Notes under the pieces: generated by a model
The model's database searches: none
What the model was told of the DNA's origin: nothing
What the model saw: the letters and a program-made list of their open reading frames with translations, nothing else
In this document: one piece after another, positions 60,162 to 64,000 of the stretch
Numbering within the stretch: the first letter of the stretch is position 1
How the letters are laid out: the number at the start of each line of letters is the position of its first letter
Translations under genes and position numbers: made by a program
NCBI GenBank assembly: GCA_046351455.1
Contig: JAXLYM010000002.1
Span: 1-64,000, forward strand
From: JADJRH01 sp046351455
GTDB lineage: Bacteria; Myxococcota_A; Polyangia; Polyangiales; Polyangiaceae
Direction of reading: 5' to 3'
DNA length: 64,000 bases

Positions 60162-61292
60162 ATGACGCGCGCGCTCCCCGTCCCGGTGTTTCTCTCCTTC
60201 GCCTACGAGGACAGGAGGTATGCGCAGGAGCTCCGCTCGCACATGGCCATGCTGGCGCGGCTCGGGGTGGCGGAGCTCCTCGTCGCGGAGCCGGACGGAG
60301 CGGGGGAGTCGCGCCGGAGCGCCGCGCTGTCGATGGTGGACCGGGCCGCGATCATCGTGATCCTCGCGAGCGCGCAATACCTCGCCTCGCCGGATTGCTT
60401 CGAGGGGGAGTGCCGCCGCGCCGTCGAGAGGGAGGCCGCGGGACTGGCCATGATCCTCCCGGTTCGACTCCGCACGTGCGATTTCCAGAGCGCCCCGTTC
60501 TCCCACCTCGCCGCGCTGCCGCAGGACGGCCGGGCCGTGGCGGAGCAGAGGAATCGCGACCGCTGCTGGATTGAAGTGCTGACCGCGATCCGCGCCGCGA
60601 GCCAGGCTCTGCCGGACCGCTCGACGCCGACTCCCCTCCCCGTGCTCTTCCGGCCGAACGAGGCCGACGCGTCGGACAAGAGGCTCCATCCGCCGACTCG
60701 CATCTTCCCCGCGGCGCCGATCACCGATCTCGTGCGCCGCCGGACGGCCGATGTGCAGCCGACCAACCTGGTGGCGTTCGGCCTCTTCCAGGGCGCCGCG
60801 CGGCTGGCCATCGAGGCGGAGGGCGCTCCCGGGGGAGAGGCCGCCCGCGTCAAGCTGCGGGCCGCCGGCCGGGAGCTCCTCGATTGCATTGAATGCACAT
60901 TGTACGTTCGATTCGATCGATTGCGTTTGGGCTCGAAGTCGGCCCCCGCGTGGACGCAAGAGCTGGAGGCCGACGAGGCCGGCGCGCTGCTCCTCGACCA
61001 CCTCGCGGGCGAGCGTTATCCGTCGTTGAAGCGCATCGGCGAGTGGCTCGTCGGGCCGCGGGCGCTCCCCTCCGGCGTCGCGGCGAGGCTCCAGCGCTCG
61101 CTCGGGATCGCCGCGGGCCTCCCGGCCGAGATCGCGAGGATCGCGCGGCTCCAGCGGGAGATCGCGACGGCGCGCCCGATCGCGGCGGACGACGTCGCGC
61201 ACCTCGAATGGGTGGCCCGCTCGCTGCTCGATCGCCGGCTCCACGAGCGGCCCACGGACGCGGGCCTTCCCAGGGTCGACGATCCACGATAG
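60162..61292 (+). CDS. TIR-domain protein with C-terminal helical domain
   Basis: A 376-residue protein. Residues 8-125 form a TIR_2-like domain: VFLSFAYEDRRYAQELRSHM, then ASAQYLASPDCFEGECRRAVE (given in part), where the S..Y..S..C...E order places Glu83 at the position of the NADase catalytic Glu in bacterial TIRs, and ILPVRLRTCDF closes the fold. The remaining ~230 residues are mainly helical and include RLHPPTRIFPAAPI and a long Arg/Leu-rich stretch (EIARIARLQREIATARPIAA), possibly an effector-associated or death-like domain. TIR proteins hydrolyse NAD or make signalling nucleotides in phage defence. It faces the kinase-nSTAND gene and is followed, 9 bp on, by the Ig-like-module gene. Confidence 0.82.
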   Translation: MTRALPVPVFLSFAYEDRRYAQELRSHMAMLARLGVAELLVAEPDGAGESRRSAALSMVDRAAIIVILASAQYLASPDCFEGECRRAVEREAAGLAMILPVRLRTCDFQSAPFSHLAALPQDGRAVAEQRNRDRCWIEVLTAIRAASQALPDRSTPTPLPVLFRPNEADASDKRLHPPTRIFPAAPITDLVRRRTADVQPTNLVAFGLFQGAARLAIEAEGAPGGEAARVKLRAAGRELLDCIECTLYVRFDRLRLGSKSAPAWTQELEADEAGALLLDHLAGERYPSLKRIGEWLVGPRALPSGVAARLQRSLGIAAGLPAEIARIARLQREIATARPIAADDVAHLEWVARSLLDRRLHERPTDAGLPRVDDPR

Positions 61293-61301
61293 CGTGCCTT
61301 G

Positions 61302-62135
61302 GTGAGCGTCCGGATCGCCGCGCGAAATGGGCTCTTTCGACTGCGCACCTTCCAAGACGGCGAGGAGGCGAAGGGCACCGGCTCGGCGGAGGCGCTGGAG
61401 CCCGCGGAACGGCTTCATTTCAGGGGCGATCGTCACGGCGCGCTCCTGCTTCTGCGCGGGCTCGCGAGCGCGCCGGCGGGGCTCTTCGCGCTGCGGGCGC
61501 TGCTCGGGCGGCGGCTCCCCACCATCCATCGGCTGGAAGACGCGGACGTGCTCGCGCTGCTCGCGGCGGACGTCGCGTCGGGGGCGATCGTCGTCGAGCG
61601 CGTGCACGCGCCGGCGCTCTCCAGCTACGATGTCGGCGAGACGGAGAGCGAGGCGAAGGCGCCGGAAGAGGTCGCCTCCCAGCCGAAGACGTGGATCGAG
61701 ATCGAGCTCGTGGACGGCGACGGAAAGCCAGTCCCGTACGAGCGATACTGGATCTTGCTCACGGACGGCACCTCGCGCGAGGGGCGCCTCGACGACAAGG
61801 GGTTCGCGCGCTTCGACGGGCTGGATCCGGGCGAGTGCGACGTGCGGTTTCCGGACCTCGACAACGAGGCTGTCGCCTCCCCCGGAGAGCCGAAGCAGCC
61901 GAAAGGAAAGCCGCGCCCGCCGCCCCCGCCGAAGAAGACATGGGTGGAGATCGCCCTCGTCGGGATGGATGGCAATCCGATCCCCGGCGAGGCCTACAAG
62001 ATCACGCTGCCGGACGGCTCCACGCGGGAGGGCGTCCTCGACAAGGACGGGCGCGCCAGCGTCGCCGACATCGATCCTGGCCAGTGTGTGGTGACGTTCC
62101 CGGGCCTCGATCAGGACGCCTGGGAGACCATCTGA
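61302..62135 (+). CDS. Protein with two carboxypeptidase-regulatory/Ig-like modules
   Basis: A 277-residue protein of unknown function. The first ~125 residues are a distinct domain (VSVRIAARNGLFRL, ALRALLGRRLPTIHRLEDAD). Then two copies of a ~60-residue beta-sandwich module follow: KTWIEIELVDGDGKPVP with DGTSREGRLDDKGFARF, and KTWVEIALVGMDGNPIP with DGSTREGVLDKDGRASV, each ending (D/P)(P/G)xxVxF(P)D(L/G)D. A Pro-rich linker (KPRPPPPPKK) lies between them. Such carboxypeptidase-regulatory-like modules are found in proteins carried on VgrG spikes and in LysM-associated gene groups. A GTG start at 61302 is chosen; the Shine-Dalgarno is weak, so coupling to the TIR gene is likely. No signal peptide. 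Confidence 0.72.
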   Translation: MSVRIAARNGLFRLRTFQDGEEAKGTGSAEALEPAERLHFRGDRHGALLLLRGLASAPAGLFALRALLGRRLPTIHRLEDADVLALLAADVASGAIVVERVHAPALSSYDVGETESEAKAPEEVASQPKTWIEIELVDGDGKPVPYERYWILLTDGTSREGRLDDKGFARFDGLDPGECDVRFPDLDNEAVASPGEPKQPKGKPRPPPPPKKTWVEIALVGMDGNPIPGEAYKITLPDGSTREGVLDKDGRASVADIDPGQCVVTFPGLDQDAWETI

Positions 62136-62153
62136 GACGCGGAGGAGGCCACC

Positions 62154-62786
62154 ATGGCGCGGTACCATGTCGTCGCGAAAGGGGACTGTCTCTCCAGCAT
62201 CGCGTTCCAGAACGGGTATTACCCGGGCACGATCTGGGAGCACCCGAACAACGACGCTCTCCGGGACCTGCGCGGGGATCCGAACGTGCTCTTCGAGGGC
62301 GATCAGGTCTTCTTGCCCGACAAGGAGCCGAAGACGACGGCGTGCCAGACAGGCAAGCGGCACCGCTTCACGAAGCGGGGAGTCCCCGCGCGCTTCCGAC
62401 TCCAGATCTTGAACGCGGACAAGCCCCGTCCGAACCTCGACTACAAGATCACGATCGACGGGAAGATCGAGATCGAGGGCACGACCGACGGCGAAGGGAC
62501 GCTGGACATCCCCATTCCGCCGGACGCTCGGCGCGGCGTGCTGCTGCTGAAAGAGGACGGGGCGCGCTACAACCTGCGGTTCGGCGGCCTCTCTCCGATG
62601 ATGGCGGACTCCGGTGTTCGGGAGCGGCTCGCGAGCCTCGGATACCTGCGCTCGCTGGACGCGCCGGAGGAGGACATGCCGGCCGCGATCGCGATGTTCC
62701 AGCGGAAGAACGGGCTCACCGCGACAGGCGTGCTCGACGACGCGACCTCCGAGAAGATCCAGAACGCGCACGACAAGAAGACTTGA
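62154..62786 (+). CDS. LysM / peptidoglycan-binding protein without signal peptide
   Basis: A 210-residue protein. A LysM-like domain opens it (YHVVAKGDCLSSIAFQNGY, with a GDxxSxIA pattern and QVFLP end), then a middle beta-region related to the module in the preceding gene (DYKITIDGKIEIEGTTDGEG). It ends in a peptidoglycan-binding domain (VRERLASLGYLRS, DMPAAIAMFQRKNGLTATGVL). No signal peptide exists, so it would reach the envelope only if delivered by a secretion or contractile injection system, or it acts on an incoming cell. The ATG has CGGAGGAGG upstream. LysM plus peptidoglycan-binding proteins of this kind are found beside type VI/eCIS spike genes. Confidence 0.82.
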   Translation: MARYHVVAKGDCLSSIAFQNGYYPGTIWEHPNNDALRDLRGDPNVLFEGDQVFLPDKEPKTTACQTGKRHRFTKRGVPARFRLQILNADKPRPNLDYKITIDGKIEIEGTTDGEGTLDIPIPPDARRGVLLLKEDGARYNLRFGGLSPMMADSGVRERLASLGYLRSLDAPEEDMPAAIAMFQRKNGLTATGVLDDATSEKIQNAHDKKT

Positions 62787-62796
62787 GGAGCGCCAC

Positions 62797-64000
62797 GTGC
62801 CGAAATGCCATCAATGCCTGAAGGACCTCGGCTCGGGGCAGCGCAACGGCGACTGCAAGGTCTGTTATTCGAAGGGCGTCGACCTCTGCCAGGTCTGCGC
62901 GATGTGGGAGCTCGGTCCGTGCGACGCGGACGTGGATCTGCCGGCGGAGCTGCTCAAGGCCGAAGAAGAGGCCGAGGTGCAGCGGCAGGAAGACAACAAA
63001 CCGAAGGACTCGGTCGCGAAGATCGGGGACGAGCCGCTCGAGTGCGACGTCTTCTTCGCCACGATGGAGGAGGTCTGTCCGTTCTTCAAGGACCAGCTCA
63101 CCAACGCCAAGGCGACGCTGTATACGAAGCAGTTCCAGGACTACACCTGCTCGGTCCTCAAGAAGTTCCGGGAGCTCTACCCGTCCTGCAAATACGACCG
63201 GCTCGCGATCCAGGTGCTGCTCGCGATGCACCTCTCGGCGCAGGAGCGGGTGCAGTGCCGCGACCAGAAGGACTCCGACAGCGACAGCGAGTCCGCCGAG
63301 GCGAAGTTCGTGAAGAGGTGGCAGACGCGGGAGATCGCGGTCCAGCACCTCAAGGCGCATCTGCCGGCGATCCAGACCCATTTCGGGAAATCGATCTCCG
63401 ATATCGTGGGCAAGGAGACTTGGCTCCTCGCGCTCGGGATGGATAACCTCGAGTTCTTCCTCAAGGGCTTCAAGCACCCGACGCTGATGGCGATCGACCT
63501 GCTCGCGGCGGCCGGCTCGGTGGAGGCGGCCCGCGAGGCGCTGGAGGTGGGGCTGATCGTCTATCACTCGCTCACGGCCACGCGGTCGCGCGGAGAGGTG
63601 GTGTCGCACTGGAGCGCGAAGCGCCAGAGCTTCAACCCGACGGAGGCGCTCGGCTTCGTCTCGAAGCGGCATTTCGAGGCGCTCTACGGGGACGTCGACA
63701 CGGCGAAGGACTTCTCCGACGAGGCGAAGGCGAAGATCGACGCTCTCTGGAACGTGCTCGGCGACGTCGCGCCCGAGAACAAGCTGCCGGCGCACCCCCG
63801 TTATGCGGACGGCAAGGTCACGGCCTTCGGCGCGCTGGAGGCGGTGGAGGTGCAGTATCTGCAATACCTGCCCACGTTCGATCACCCGGAGAGCGAGGCC
63901 AATCAGCGCACGGCGTGCGAGACGGCCGTCCGGGCGCGCGTGCTCACGACGATGAAGACCTATCTGTCGCACTACGGGCCGGAGCGGTGGTTCCGCCCGC
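62797..64000 (+). CDS. Cys-rich N-terminal, large uncharacterised protein (incomplete)
   Basis: A long frame from GTG 62797 (AGGAG six bases upstream) to the window edge, at least 401 residues. The N-terminus has three CxxC knuckles (CHQCLKDLGSG, DCKVCYSKGV, LCQVCAMWELGPC), an apparent zinc-binding head. The rest is helical and soluble, with a LAMHLSAQERVQC stretch, an acidic run (DQKDSDSDSESAE), and a regular domain without known motifs (LDNLEFF type, TWLLALGMDNLEFFLKG). It closes the TIR / module / LysM group on the same strand with short spacing, so it may be an effector or structural part of it. I do not recognise a family. Confidence 0.65.
   Translation, partial: MPKCHQCLKDLGSGQRNGDCKVCYSKGVDLCQVCAMWELGPCDADVDLPAELLKAEEEAEVQRQEDNKPKDSVAKIGDEPLECDVFFATMEEVCPFFKDQLTNAKATLYTKQFQDYTCSVLKKFRELYPSCKYDRLAIQVLLAMHLSAQERVQCRDQKDSDSDSESAEAKFVKRWQTREIAVQHLKAHLPAIQTHFGKSISDIVGKETWLLALGMDNLEFFLKGFKHPTLMAIDLLAAAGSVEAAREALEVGLIVYHSLTATRSRGEVVSHWSAKRQSFNPTEALGFVSKRHFEALYGDVDTAKDFSDEAKAKIDALWNVLGDVAPENKLPAHPRYADGKVTAFGALEAVEVQYLQYLPTFDHPESEANQRTACETAVRARVLTTMKTYLSHYGPERWFRP

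Overview
The window is GC-rich (about 70 % by eye) and densely coded. Genes with GTG starts often overlap their neighbour by four bases. Its content points to a myxobacterium (Myxococcota, probably the Polyangiales/Sorangiineae side): a split carotenoid cluster with a CarH/CarA-type B12 regulator, a STAS and anti-sigma kinase pair, Hanks-type kinases fused to other modules, a receiver-DUF4388 protein, a GYF-GAF protein, many lipoproteins with Gly/Ser/Thr linkers, and a cysteine-module lipoprotein. The assignment is inference from gene content; no rRNA, tRNA or CRISPR array was seen.

Layout. 1-7.3 kb: surface polysaccharide genes (a chain-length/co-polymerase protein, a priming sugar transferase, an O-antigen-ligase-like protein), a STAS/HATPase switch and an alkaline-phosphatase-superfamily protein. 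7.5-17.4 kb: a carotenoid region. crtE diverges from crtD-crtC-glycosyltransferase, and crtI-crtB-acyltransferase diverges from the carH-like photoreceptor gene; a cysteine-less redoxin follows. Operator-like repeats sit on the crtE/crtD and redoxin promoters. The gene set predicts an acyclic hydroxylated, desaturated carotenoid that could be glycosylated and then acylated. 17.6-22.7 kb: a TRAP transporter (small and large permeases), an outer-membrane-like protein and a TatT-type T-component lipoprotein, with no P-component in view. 22.7-27.5 kb: YciI, an LsrF-type aldolase, a rhamnulose-phosphate aldolase/SDR fusion and ahcY.

27.6-38.8 kb: a YkgJ protein with a His-rich repeat, aat, a 42-bp tandem repeat, a Cys-module lipoprotein, a PHP protein, a flavin halogenase-like enzyme, a small lipoprotein, an overlapping purQ/zinc-ribbon/methyltransferase operon and a CPBP protease. 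38.8-54.4 kb: a receiver-DUF4388 protein, two divergent citrate synthase homologues (one with an N-terminal HTH), ogt, a phosphatase, glgC, three lipoproteins (one GH75 chitosanase-like), a GYF-GAF protein, a CobA-HemD fusion, a DUF1993 protein, acs and a LysR regulator. 54.5-64 kb: pirin, then a striking group. A propeller-like kinase and a kinase-nSTAND protein point left. A TIR protein, a protein with a duplicated Ig/carboxypeptidase-regulatory-like module, a LysM/peptidoglycan-binding protein and an unfinished Cys-rich protein point right. This right-hand block is the best candidate for an undescribed system.

The intergenic spaces carry at least three copies of a small dispersed repeat, one inside a 191-bp element with perfect 16-bp inverted ends, and two near-identical 34-bp hairpin elements placed exactly between convergent gene pairs.
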